From Candidatus Palauibacter rhopaloidicola (GTDB lineage: Bacteria > Gemmatimonadota > Gemmatimonadetes > Palauibacterales > Palauibacteraceae), in assembly GCA_026914155.1 (NCBI GenBank), contig JAPPGH010000031.1, positions 1 through 64,000 of the forward strand: a stretch of DNA of 64,000 nucleotides, given 5' to 3'. This document shows positions 7,756 through 14,453 of this stretch, piece by piece. Every line of letters begins with the position of its first letter. The first letter of the stretch is position 1. The notes below the pieces were generated by a model, which saw only the letters and a list, made by a program, of their open reading frames with translations, did no database searches and was not told the origin of the DNA. The position numbers and the translations under genes are program-made.

Positions 7756-8979
7756 ATGCCCAACGTCGCTTTCGTCGCCCCGTTCTATCTCCCTGCCACG
7801 CTGCGGTTTCTGGAAGCCGCCGCGGGGCTCGCCGGCGTGCGCCTCGGGGTCGTGACCCAGGAACCGCTCGAGCGAATGCCCGCCTCCCTGCGGCGGAGGG
7901 TCGCGGCGCACGCCCGGGTCGACGACGCGCTGTCGGCGGAGGGCATCCACGTCGGGCTGCGCCAGCTCTCCGGCGAACTCGGCGGGATCGACCGGCTGCT
8001 GGGTGCGCTCGAGGAGCTGCAGGTACCGCTCGGCGAACTGCGAGACGCCCTCGGAATCGAGGGGATGGGCGCGGGGGCGGCGCGCAACTTCCGCGACAAG
8101 TCCCGCATGAAGGACGTTCTGCGGGCGCACGGCCTGCCCTGCGCCCGGCACGCGCTGGTCCGGGACGAGGCCGAGGCGGTGGCCTTCGCGGACGCGACGG
8201 GCTTCCCGCTCATCGTGAAGCCGCCGGCCGGCTCCGGCGCCCGCGGCACATTCCGCGTCGAAACGACGGCGCAGTTGCGCACGGCGATCGCGATGTCGCG
8301 GCCGAGCGCCGAGCGGCCGACACTCATCGAGGAGTTCGTCGTCGGCGAGGAACACTCCTTCGACGCGGTCTCGATCGGCGGACGCGTCGTCTGGCATTCG
8401 ATCAACCACTACCTGCCTTCGCCGCTCGAGGTGCTGCGCGAGCCGTGGATCCAGTGGTGCGTCCTCCTTCCGCGGGAGGTCGACTCGCCCCGGTACGACG
8501 AGATCCGGCGCGTCGCCGGACCCGCGCTCGATGCGCTCGGGATGGAGACGGGGCTGAGCCACATGGAGTGGTTCCGGCGGCCCGACGGTCCGGTGGCAAT
8601 CTCCGAAGTCGGGGCCCGGCCGCCCGGCGCCCAGTTCGTCACACTGATCTCCCAGGCGCACGACTTCGACCTCTACGGCGCCTGGGCGCACCTCCTGGTC
8701 TTCGACGAGTTCGACCCGCCGCCGCGCCCCTATGCGGCCGGCGCGGCCTATCTCCGGGGACAGGGCCGGGGCTCCGTGCGGCGGGTGGCCGGCATCGAAG
8801 AGATCGCGCGGGATCTCGGGCCCCTCTGCGTCGAATGGCGTCTCCCCCGCGCGGGACAGGCGCAGAGCGCGTCCTACGAGGGAGAGGGCTACATCATCGT
8901 CCGCCACCCGCGCACCGAGGTCGTCGAGGAGGCGCTGGAGCGGATCATCACCCGCGTGCGGGTGGAACTCGCCACGTAA
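7756..8979 (+). CDS. ATP-grasp carboxylate-amine ligase
   Basis: 407 aa. N-terminal Rossmann-like domain (MPNVAFVAPFYLP), central ATP-binding loop PLIVKPPAGSGARGT (Lys155), then LIEEFVVGEE, LSHMEWF and EVGARPPGAQ, in the canonical ATP-grasp order. The start is placed at the ATG at 7756, at the point where similarity to the neighbouring ATP-grasp proteins begins; the reading frame extends upstream but only through the divergent intergenic region. Divergently transcribed from the ATP-grasp gene at 7631. It originally preceded the third paralogue by 38 nt, before the integrated element at 9.04-18.52 kb separated them. Likely cytoplasmic; substrate unknown. Close in length and motif order to its two paralogues, pointing to local gene duplication. 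Confidence 0.85.
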   Translation: MPNVAFVAPFYLPATLRFLEAAAGLAGVRLGVVTQEPLERMPASLRRRVAAHARVDDALSAEGIHVGLRQLSGELGGIDRLLGALEELQVPLGELRDALGIEGMGAGAARNFRDKSRMKDVLRAHGLPCARHALVRDEAEAVAFADATGFPLIVKPPAGSGARGTFRVETTAQLRTAIAMSRPSAERPTLIEEFVVGEEHSFDAVSIGGRVVWHSINHYLPSPLEVLREPWIQWCVLLPREVDSPRYDEIRRVAGPALDALGMETGLSHMEWFRRPDGPVAISEVGARPPGAQFVTLISQAHDFDLYGAWAHLLVFDEFDPPPRPYAAGAAYLRGQGRGSVRRVAGIEEIARDLGPLCVEWRLPRAGQAQSASYEGEGYIIVRHPRTEVVEEALERIITRVRVELAT

Positions 8980-9035
8980 CGAAACAGCTCACAAGTAACG
9001 GAACAACACAACGGACCATGAACGTATTGATGATT

Positions 9036-9043
9036 TCGCCGGG
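9036..9043 (+). other. attL core (left junction)
   Basis: TCGCCGGG, encoding Ser-Pro and the first two bases of the Gly codon at codons 7-9 of the interrupted gene start at 9018. The same eight bases occur at 18517-18524 in the same codon positions of the rejoined gene. Flanking similarity (GAACGT, and an ATG five codons in) continues on the 5' side, as expected if the element carries a copy of the gene start. The integrase gene begins 60 bp to the right, the usual position for a tyrosine integrase next to its attachment site. Crossover limits cannot be set more finely without an empty-site sequence. Confidence 0.6.
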
Positions 9044-9056
9044 GAAGGGCGATAAA

Positions 9057-9073
9057 TCCGCAAAGATTGCGGA
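9057..9073. promoter_or_regulatory. Inverted repeat between attL and the integrase gene
   Basis: Perfect 7-bp arms TCCGCAA and TTGCGGA separated by AGA. It lies 13 bp inside the left core and 30 bp before the integrase ATG. The position suits an integrase or directionality-factor binding site, or an operator controlling integrase expression. Function is inferred from position only. Confidence 0.45.
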
Positions 9074-9103
9074 CGCCATGAGGACCCGAAACTAGGGGGA
9101 CCG

Positions 9104-10156
9104 ATGGCGGAGCTTCACGAGCGACACCGGCAACTTCTGGAAAAGGCGACCATGAACCGCAAACTCTCGCCCGCGACGATTCGGAGTTACCGGGGCGGCT
9201 GGAAGCGGTTCCGGCAATGGCTCGCGAGCGAGTATCCGGGGGCGGACCCCTTCGAGGCTGACGCGGACACCGTGGCCGCGTTCGTGGTCGATCTTGTCCA
9301 CGGGGCGACGTTGAGCGACGGGACGGAGCTAAAGCCTTCCACACCCGCGACGGCGGTGCAACGGATCGTCGCTATCAATCACTACCGCCGGGAGCGCGGG
9401 TTGCCGCCGTTCAAGCGGGGAGAGGGAACGATTGCGGAGGCGCTGCACACCGTCCGGCGGGCCGCGCCGCCGACGAAACAAGCGAAGGCGCTACGGCGGA
9501 CCGATCTTGAGACGATATGCGACATGCTGGAGCACCGGACCCGGTGCGGACGAGTGGACCGCCGCAACCGGGCCGGAAACATCCTTTACACGGACTGGCC
9601 GCACGAGCCGGACGCACGTTGCCGGTTCCGCAATCCGACACCCGACGCGGTGAGTAGTGCGCTCGCAATGAAGGCTTACGTCCGCGTCTCGTTCGGTGCG
9701 CTCTTGCGGGTTTCGGAGTGCGTGGCGCTCCGGTGGCGGGACGTGAAGCCTCACCCGGAAGAAAAAGGTTGGGGCGAGGTTCATATCCGGCGGAGCAAGA
9801 CTGACCAGTACGGAGAGGGCGCGGTCCGCTCCGTGGAGCCCGAAGTGATGGATGCGCTCCGGGCGTGGAAACGGCGATCCCGGACCGCCCGCCCGAAGGA
9901 CTACGTTTTCCCGTGGCGGCGACCCGGCAACTACACCCGCCGTCTCAAGCTGGCGGCCAGAGACGCCGGGCTCGCGGACCCGGAGGGGTATTCGTCGCAT
10001 AGCTTGCGGATCGGTCGGGCCGTGGAGCTGGCGGCGGCGGGTGCGTCTGTTTTCGAGATTATGAGCGCCGGACGGTGGAAGGACCCCGCCATCGCTGAGC
10101 GGTACTGCCAGCAAGCGGACCGGGCGCGGGCGGACGCGGCGCTCCGCCGTCTCTGA
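9104..10156 (+). CDS. int: Tyrosine recombinase / site-specific integrase
   Basis: 350 aa. N-terminal SAM-like core-binding domain (residues about 18-120, with LSPATIRSYRGGWKRFRQWL) and C-terminal catalytic domain. Catalytic residues visible are Arg202 in LLRVSE, Lys232 in RRSKTD, His299-xx-Arg302 in HSLR, Trp325 in GRWKD at the usual His/Trp position, and the nucleophile Tyr334 in AERYC, so the enzyme looks intact. Expected role: integration and, with a directionality factor, excision of the element at the ATP-grasp gene start. The ATG at 9104 follows the purine-rich AGGGGGA at 9094-9100. A terminator-like hairpin follows the gene. No excisionase was recognised, though one of the small downstream proteins could serve. 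Confidence 0.92.
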   Translation: MAELHERHRQLLEKATMNRKLSPATIRSYRGGWKRFRQWLASEYPGADPFEADADTVAAFVVDLVHGATLSDGTELKPSTPATAVQRIVAINHYRRERGLPPFKRGEGTIAEALHTVRRAAPPTKQAKALRRTDLETICDMLEHRTRCGRVDRRNRAGNILYTDWPHEPDARCRFRNPTPDAVSSALAMKAYVRVSFGALLRVSECVALRWRDVKPHPEEKGWGEVHIRRSKTDQYGEGAVRSVEPEVMDALRAWKRRSRTARPKDYVFPWRRPGNYTRRLKLAARDAGLADPEGYSSHSLRIGRAVELAAAGASVFEIMSAGRWKDPAIAERYCQQADRARADAALRRL

Positions 10157-10226
10157 GGCTGGCCCGGCGGTGGTGCGGATGCCATCGTGAGGGACTGATA
10201 CCGGCAACGTCGATTTTTGAGGGCTG

Positions 10227-10263
10227 GCCGGGGCGCGGGGGGTTTTGCGCTCCGGCTTTTTTT
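10227..10263 (+). terminator. Rho-independent terminator after the integrase gene
   Basis: 10-bp stem (GCCGGGGCGC paired with GCGCTCCGGC, one G-U pair), 10-nt loop and a run of seven T at 10257-10263. It starts 70 bp after the integrase stop and lies 30 bp upstream of the next start, so it should insulate integrase transcription from the following small-gene operon or act as an attenuator for it. Confidence 0.78.
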
Positions 10264-10292
10264 GTGGAACACGAGCAATGGAGGAACGAGGG

Positions 10293-10589
10293 ATGGAAGG
10301 AACAAGGACGGTGCTCGCGCGGAACATGACGTACCGGCAAATCTGGGAGGCTTATTTTTCGGCCCGCCGGGAACGGCAGCCGCGGTGGAGCGGAGTGGCG
10401 CAGACAAAGCTGGCGCTCGAAGAGGACGGCAAACGCGGCATCTCGCCTGCGGACGCTTTGGAAACGGCCGAGATGCTGCGGCGGATGGCGGAGCGGATGG
10501 AAAGCCCGACCGACCATGACCGTTTCGTAGACGTGGCCGAATCGTGCGAGATAATCGCGGGCAAGCTGCAGGGAGACGAAGAGACATGA
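10293..10589 (+). CDS. Hypothetical helical protein of the element
   Basis: 98 aa, not recognised. The ATG at 10293 is chosen because GGAGG at 10280-10284 lies 8 nt upstream; an ATG at 10278 is an alternative. The protein is mostly helical and charged. Its C-terminal half (LETAEMLRRMAERM, then ESPTDHDRFVDVAESCE) resembles a stretch of the last gene of the element at 17874 (ETASVLRRLADVV, then EPDPDR), hinting at a shared small domain. First gene of a run coupled by ATGA overlaps; its stop overlaps the start of the zinc-ribbon gene. It could be a regulator or excisionase-like factor, but there is no direct evidence. Confidence 0.6.
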   Translation: MEGTRTVLARNMTYRQIWEAYFSARRERQPRWSGVAQTKLALEEDGKRGISPADALETAEMLRRMAERMESPTDHDRFVDVAESCEIIAGKLQGDEET

Positions 10590-10789
10590 CGCCGGAACAA
10601 GCAACATGCGAGACGTGCGGGGGCGCGCTAATTGTCTGCGATAACTGCGGCGTTGCGCTCGCTCCGTTCAAGGTGCCCCGGGTCGGGAAGGGCCGGATAT
10701 GTACGCGGTGCCTCGCGGCTAAGTGGGAGGAAGATTCCGGCGAAGGTGACGCCGCTTCCGAACAACGGGACCGGGCCGACAGGACATGA
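10586..10789 (+). CDS. Small zinc-ribbon protein of the element
   Basis: 67 aa. Contains three CxxC knuckles (CETC, CDNC and CTRC), enough for one four-cysteine zinc ribbon plus an extra pair, followed by an acidic tail. Start at 10586 overlaps the upstream stop by 4 nt (ATGA), and its own stop overlaps the next ATG in the same way. Such small zinc proteins are common accessory or regulatory proteins in phages and satellites. No specific function can be assigned. Confidence 0.6.
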   Translation: MTPEQATCETCGGALIVCDNCGVALAPFKVPRVGKGRICTRCLAAKWEEDSGEGDAASEQRDRADRT

Positions 10790-10887
10790 CGACGCCTAAC
10801 GACCTGCACCGGGACATCGCGCGTTGGGCTTTTCGCGCCGCCCGCCTACGGCGACTCGCGGGCGATGGCGGGAGCGAGCCCGGTTGA
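10786..10887 (+). CDS. Very small basic protein (33 aa) coupled to the zinc-ribbon gene
   Basis: 33 codons, beginning MTTPNDLHRDIARW and rich in Arg, ending in TGA at 10885-10887. Support comes only from the ATGA overlap with the upstream gene, a pattern used throughout the element, and from its place just before a strong terminator. Not recognised; may be a leader-like or spurious frame. Confidence 0.35.
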   Translation: MTTPNDLHRDIARWAFRAARLRRLAGDGGSEPG

Positions 10888-10932
10888 GTAGCTTCCAGAG
10901 ACGACAACCCCGGCAAGGGTGACGCAAAGAGT

Positions 10933-10966
10933 GGCCGGGAGTGCATCGCGCACTCCCGGCCTTTTT
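10933..10966 (+). terminator. Strong Rho-independent terminator
   Basis: Perfect 12-bp stem (GGCCGGGAGTGC with GCACTCCCGGCC), 5-nt loop ATCGC and five T at 10962-10966. It closes the 10293-10887 small-gene run and separates it from the packaging and head operon that begins at 10985, which therefore needs its own promoter or antitermination. Confidence 0.88.
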
Positions 10967-10984
10967 GCATCGTGGAGGGACCGT

Positions 10985-11182
10985 ATGAGGGACAAGCGGA
11001 CGTGTCTTGTATGCGGAAAACGGTTCCAGCCCGCTAAAACCGGCCCGTTCCCCGACGTATGCGGCGGACGGGACGGAGAGTGTTACCGGACACGGGAGCG
11101 CCGCCGCCGGAGGAACAATCCGCGCTATCGCAATGCGCTCGACCGTATCCGCCACGGTTACCGCGCCGCGCCGGTTCGATGA
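10985..11182 (+). CDS. Small zinc-finger, basic protein of the element
   Basis: 65 aa. N-terminal CLVCGKRF knuckle, a second pair of cysteines (VCGGRDGECY), then a strongly basic tail (RTRERRRRRNNPRYRNALDR), suggesting a nucleic-acid-binding zinc finger. The ATG at 10985 is preceded by GGAGGG at 10974-10979 with 5-nt spacing. First gene after the terminator, so it probably leads the morphogenesis operon. Its stop overlaps the next start by 4 nt. It could be a regulator of the late operon; this is inference. Confidence 0.6.
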   Translation: MRDKRTCLVCGKRFQPAKTGPFPDVCGGRDGECYRTRERRRRRNNPRYRNALDRIRHGYRAAPVR

Positions 11183-11592
11183 CGCTACGCGGGCAAGCGG
11201 GACTCCACCGTAAGGACGTAAACGCCGCATATCACGCTTACGCCGTCGCCCGTCCGGGACTCGCCCGTAATGCGCTGCTCGCCTTGCTGACGAAAAAAGC
11301 TCTAAACGATCCCGACTGGTTCGAGGCGCTCCCGCCCGATCCTGGACCGCCGAACGGCGACAGTTACTCGGTGAACCTTACCGGACCCGGTTGGAAAACG
11401 CTGGACGAACTGTGGCGGCGGGAGTGGAAACGGGAGCCGGGCGTTTCTAAGGCGACCATCTGCCGCCGCATCTTTCGAGGCGTGGCGGAATCCTCCGCGC
11501 TCGGCAAGCTCACGCCCAAAAATCAGCGCATCGCGCAGCCGTTCGCCGGGGTGGATCGTATCGAAATTCAACGCGAGGCGGGATCGTGCTAA
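11179..11592 (+). CDS. Hypothetical protein, possible small terminase (TerS) by position
   Basis: 137 aa, not recognised by family. The ATG at 11179 overlaps the upstream stop. A C-terminal segment (GVSKATICRRIFRG) reads like a helix-turn-helix recognition region. The element has a large terminase but no other recognisable small terminase, and this gene is the only one of suitable size with a DNA-binding-like segment in the packaging operon, so TerS is a reasonable candidate. Other possibilities are a late regulator or neck protein. Its last bases overlap the GTG start of the connector gene. Confidence 0.45.
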   Translation: MTLRGQAGLHRKDVNAAYHAYAVARPGLARNALLALLTKKALNDPDWFEALPPDPGPPNGDSYSVNLTGPGWKTLDELWRREWKREPGVSKATICRRIFRGVAESSALGKLTPKNQRIAQPFAGVDRIEIQREAGSC

Positions 11593-12188
11593 CCGTCGTC
11601 ACCGTTCCCGCCGTCCAGCCTATCGAACTCGCGGACGTCAAGGCGCATCTCCGCATCACGGGCTCACGAGAGGACGATACGCTAGGGCGATACATCGCCG
11701 GTTCCGTTTCCGCGCTGGAGGAACGTCTACGCCGTTCGCTTATCACGCGGCGGTATGCGCTGGAGGTTCCCGCGTGGCCGGGCGACGAATGGCCGATAGA
11801 CGCCGCCTCCGTGCGTCTCCGGCGTTGCGTTGACGACCGCGAGGGCCAGCGCCTCCGCCTCCCGCGTCCGCCGATACAACGGCTCGTGGCCGTGGAGACC
11901 GTGACGGCGGACGGAACGGCGACGGCGCTAACCGGGCTCTTGCTCGTGGACGGTGCGATCCTCCGCCCGGATACGGGCTGGCCGGAACTCGCCACGGGCG
12001 ACCGTATCCGCGTGACGTTCGAGGCGGGCCACGGGGCCAGCGCCTCCACGATGCCGGCGGACGTACAACACGCGCTCCGCCTCTACGTCGGCGATATGTA
12101 CTTGAACCGCGAACCGTCCACCGCATCGCCGGACGCTCCCGGTACGATGGCGCTATTCCATCGCCGCGCCGAACGCTGGTCCATATGA
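11586..12188 (+). CDS. Phage head-tail connector (HK97 gp6-like)
   Basis: 200 aa, GTG start at 11586 overlapping the upstream TAA. The N-terminal segment (IELADVKAHLRI, DDTLGRYIAGSVSALEERLRRSL) is the classic start of gp6-type connector / DNA-packaging adaptor proteins (PF05135-like). Near the C-terminus, PADVQHALRLYVGDMYLNRE is the usual final helix. The protein forms a ring below the portal and prepares the head for tail joining. Its presence in an element without tail genes is notable, since it provides the docking surface for a tail made elsewhere. Tail interaction is inferred. Confidence 0.82.
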   Translation: MLTVVTVPAVQPIELADVKAHLRITGSREDDTLGRYIAGSVSALEERLRRSLITRRYALEVPAWPGDEWPIDAASVRLRRCVDDREGQRLRLPRPPIQRLVAVETVTADGTATALTGLLLVDGAILRPDTGWPELATGDRIRVTFEAGHGASASTMPADVQHALRLYVGDMYLNREPSTASPDAPGTMALFHRRAERWSI

Positions 12189-12298
12189 GACCGCCCGCAA
12201 CGCACCGGGAGACCCCGGAGACCCCTACCGCGTCCCGCCGTGGAGAACGTAACCGCGAGTGGACTTCGCATTTCACGGAGCCGGAGGGCTGTATCTGA
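12185..12298 (+). CDS. Short frame (37 aa) in the head-tail adaptor position
   Basis: Starts with ATGA overlapping the connector stop and ends with TGATG overlapping the start of the gp10-like gene, so it is tightly coupled on both sides. In HK97-type phages a head-tail adaptor of about 100 aa usually sits between gp6 and gp10. This frame is far too short and shows no adaptor motif I recognise. It may be a reduced adaptor, an unrelated small protein, or a non-coding spacer. Translation is supported only by the overlaps. Confidence 0.35.
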   Translation: MRPPATHRETPETPTASRRGERNREWTSHFTEPEGCI

Positions 12299-12699
12299 TG
12301 CCGGGGCCGTGGGATGTTCGCTTGGACGGTATCGAGGCGCTGGAGGAAGCCCTACGGGCCGTGGAGCGGGCGGCGGGCGACGTGGAGGGCTCGCGCTCCG
12401 TCGCCGTCTCCGGGACGGCGGACGCGGCGCTAGAGAACTACGCTCGCGGGCCGGGCTTGAATGAGGTACGGGACGCAACGCCGGTGCTTACCGGGCGGCT
12501 CCGGGCGCGGTGGTACGCGGAGCGGTGGGGCGCGGGCCGCGTGTCGATACACAATCCCGAAGTTTACGCCGGGCTCGTGATGGTGCCGGGCGGGATTCCG
12601 TCGCCGCGTTTCGGGGCGGCGCTGGAGAGGGTTAGAGAGGGCGCGGAGCGCGCCATCGGTGACGCGGTGAATAGAGAGCTTGAACGCTTGAACCGTTGA
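12298..12699 (+). CDS. HK97 gp10-like neck / tail-completion protein
   Basis: 133 aa with the ATG at 12298 in a TGATG overlap. The core TPVLTGRLRARW, AGRVSIHNPEVYAGLVMVPGG matches the HK97-gp10-like family pattern (TPxxTGxLR, xVxNxxxYAxxVExG), followed by a C-terminal amphipathic helix. Family members complete the neck or tail-terminator region in siphophages. It is the most tail-proximal protein in the element, consistent with an interface to a helper tail. An in-frame GTG at 12259 is a less likely start. Confidence 0.75.
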   Translation: MPGPWDVRLDGIEALEEALRAVERAAGDVEGSRSVAVSGTADAALENYARGPGLNEVRDATPVLTGRLRARWYAERWGAGRVSIHNPEVYAGLVMVPGGIPSPRFGAALERVREGAERAIGDAVNRELERLNR

Positions 12700-14192
12700 G
12701 CCGGGCTACCGCCGTAGAGCGGTACGTTGCGGGTCTGGAGTGTACGCAAGGCGCGGGCGCTGGCGAGCCGCTGGCGGTGCTCCCGTGGGAGCGCAGTTTC
12801 CTCCGGGGGGCGCTGGCCGATGGTGTGCAGGTTGCCGGGCTCACCGTCGCCCGTGGAGCCGGTAAGACGACGTTTACCGCCGCCATCGCTTGCGCGGCTC
12901 TTGATGGTCCGCTCGCGGTTCCACGGGGCGAGGTTGTGATCGCCGCCTCCAGCTTCGATCAAGCGAAAATCGGACTCCGCCACGTTATGGCGTTCATGGA
13001 GACGCGGGCCGATTTGCGGGACCGCTCCCGGTGGCGCACGGCGGACTCGCAAAACGCCGGATTTATCGAGGATCGGGCGACCGGCTCCCGCGTCCGGTGC
13101 ATCGCCTCAGACCCGCGACGGGCTCACGGGCTCGCGCCGTGTCTGATTCTCGCCGATGAACCGGCACAATGGCCGGAATCCACCGCCGACCGCATGTACG
13201 CCGCGCTCGTTACGTCTCTCGGAAAGATTCCCGGCTCCCGTATGTTCGCGCTCGGAACACGTCCGGCCACGCCGGGCCATTTTTTCGCCCGGTTGCTGGA
13301 CGGCGGCGCGGATTACGCACAACTCCACACCGCGCCGGACGGAGCGCCCATCACGGAGCCGGAGACGTGGCGGGCCGCTAATCCGTCTCTCTCGATTATG
13401 CCCGCGCTGGAGGCGGCGATACGGGCGGAGGCGGAGGACGCCGCCCGCGATCCTTCCTTACTCCCGCAGTTTGAGGCGCTGAGGCTCAATCGAGGGACGC
13501 CGGACACGGCGGAATCACTACTCGCCGACGCGGCGACATGGACGGCGGCGGAGGGCGAGGCGGAGCGGGCCGGGGCGCACGTCATGGGCGTAGATATGGG
13601 CGGTTCCGTCTCGTGGAGCGCCGCCGCCGCATACTGGCCGGATTCGGGAAGGCTGGAGGCGCTCGCGGTTACGGGCGACTCGCCCGCCCTGGACGAAAAA
13701 GCGACACGCGACGGAGTAGACCCGGCGCTTTATCGCGGGCTCCACCGTTCGGGCGAACTCGTGACCGCACCGGGCCGCGTTCCTCCGGCGTCCGCGCTAT
13801 TCGGCGAGGCGATCGACCGATGGGGCGTTCCGGCGCTGATCGTCTGCGACCGCTGGAGGCTCGGCGAGGTAGCGGACGCGCTGGCGGGCGCACGTCTCGC
13901 CGTCCCGGTCGAGACTCGCGGGCAAGGGTGGAAGGATGGCGGCGAGGATGTGAGACGGTTCCGCCGCGCTCTACTCCGTGGCCGCGTGACCCCGGCCCGG
14001 TCGGGTCTCTTGACTCACGCCATATCGGAGACCCGCACCGCCGCCGATCCCGCCGGAAATGAAAAGCTCACGAAACGCCGGGGCGTCCGGTCGCGAGAGG
14101 ATGCCGCCGTCGCCGCCGTCATGGCGGTGGCCGCTGGCGAACGCTCGCGGGCGTTTCCCGTTGTGAAACTCCGCTCCGTGGCGGTGGCGTGA
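12696..14192 (+). CDS. terL: Terminase large subunit
   Basis: 498 aa, TTG start in a TTGA overlap. N-terminal ATPase with Walker A ARGAGKTT (residues 52-59) and Walker B CLILADE (149-155), then a C-terminal RNase-H-like nuclease domain beginning around VMGVDMGG (first acidic residue) with a later IVCDR strand. Length is normal for phage large terminases of the HK97/phi-C31 class. Function: ATP-driven packaging of element DNA into proheads and cutting of the concatemer. The neighbouring HNH protein is a typical cofactor for cos-cutting terminases. Confidence 0.9.
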   Translation: MSRATAVERYVAGLECTQGAGAGEPLAVLPWERSFLRGALADGVQVAGLTVARGAGKTTFTAAIACAALDGPLAVPRGEVVIAASSFDQAKIGLRHVMAFMETRADLRDRSRWRTADSQNAGFIEDRATGSRVRCIASDPRRAHGLAPCLILADEPAQWPESTADRMYAALVTSLGKIPGSRMFALGTRPATPGHFFARLLDGGADYAQLHTAPDGAPITEPETWRAANPSLSIMPALEAAIRAEAEDAARDPSLLPQFEALRLNRGTPDTAESLLADAATWTAAEGEAERAGAHVMGVDMGGSVSWSAAAAYWPDSGRLEALAVTGDSPALDEKATRDGVDPALYRGLHRSGELVTAPGRVPPASALFGEAIDRWGVPALIVCDRWRLGEVADALAGARLAVPVETRGQGWKDGGEDVRRFRRALLRGRVTPARSGLLTHAISETRTAADPAGNEKLTKRRGVRSREDAAVAAVMAVAAGERSRAFPVVKLRSVAVA

Positions 14193-14446
14193 TGTCCGCT
14201 CCGTATGCGCGAGGGTGGCAAGCCCTACGGGACGCGGTAGTGGTGCGAGACGGAGCCGCGTGTACGCGGTGCGCCTCTCGGGATTTTCTGGAGGTACACC
14301 ACCGGGACCGGAACAAGTGGAATAACTCGCCCGGCAATCTGACGACGTTATGCCGGGGTTGTCATAAGCAAGCCCACCGCCGCCGCAATCGTGCCGGGCC
14401 ACGGGCGGACGCTTGGGATCAACTCGCCCGGCAACGGATAGGGTGA
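14192..14446 (+). CDS. HNH endonuclease (terminase-associated)
   Basis: 84 aa. Structural CxxC (CTRC) followed by the HNH core LEVHHRDRNKWNNSPGN and CRGCHKQAH, with both His and the Asn residues present. The ATG at 14192 overlaps the terminase stop as TGATG; a GTG at 14189 is an alternative. In HK97-like phages the HNH protein next to terminase is required for specific DNA cutting during packaging. Here it lies between terminase and capsid rather than upstream of TerS. Confidence 0.88.
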   Translation: MSAPYARGWQALRDAVVVRDGAACTRCASRDFLEVHHRDRNKWNNSPGNLTTLCRGCHKQAHRRRNRAGPRADAWDQLARQRIG

Positions 14447-14453
14447 TGGGAAG

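Larger units (their letters stand above)
9018..9095 (+). pseudogene. Detached 5' end of the interrupted ATP-grasp gene, ending in element DNA
   Basis: Encodes 25 residues starting MNVLMISPG, then 16 residues unlike any ATP-grasp protein, then TAG. The first nine codons correspond codon for codon to the start of the ATP-grasp gene at 18499 (MNVLMVSPG). I read it as the native start of that gene, cut off at codon 9 by integration; the following residues are read from element DNA up to the stop at 9093. It sits 38 nt after the upstream ATP-grasp stop, the normal spacing for the next gene of that operon. It may be translated into a short peptide but probably has no function. Confidence 0.7.

Noticed and set aside
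2235-8979. Graspetide (microviridin-type) RiPP cluster
   Set aside because: Several ATP-grasp enzymes are present but no small precursor-peptide gene with repeated core motifs was found, and the accompanying esterases and S51-like protein are not typical.
12185-12298. Standard head-tail adaptor protein
   Set aside because: Correct position but only 37 residues and no adaptor motif.
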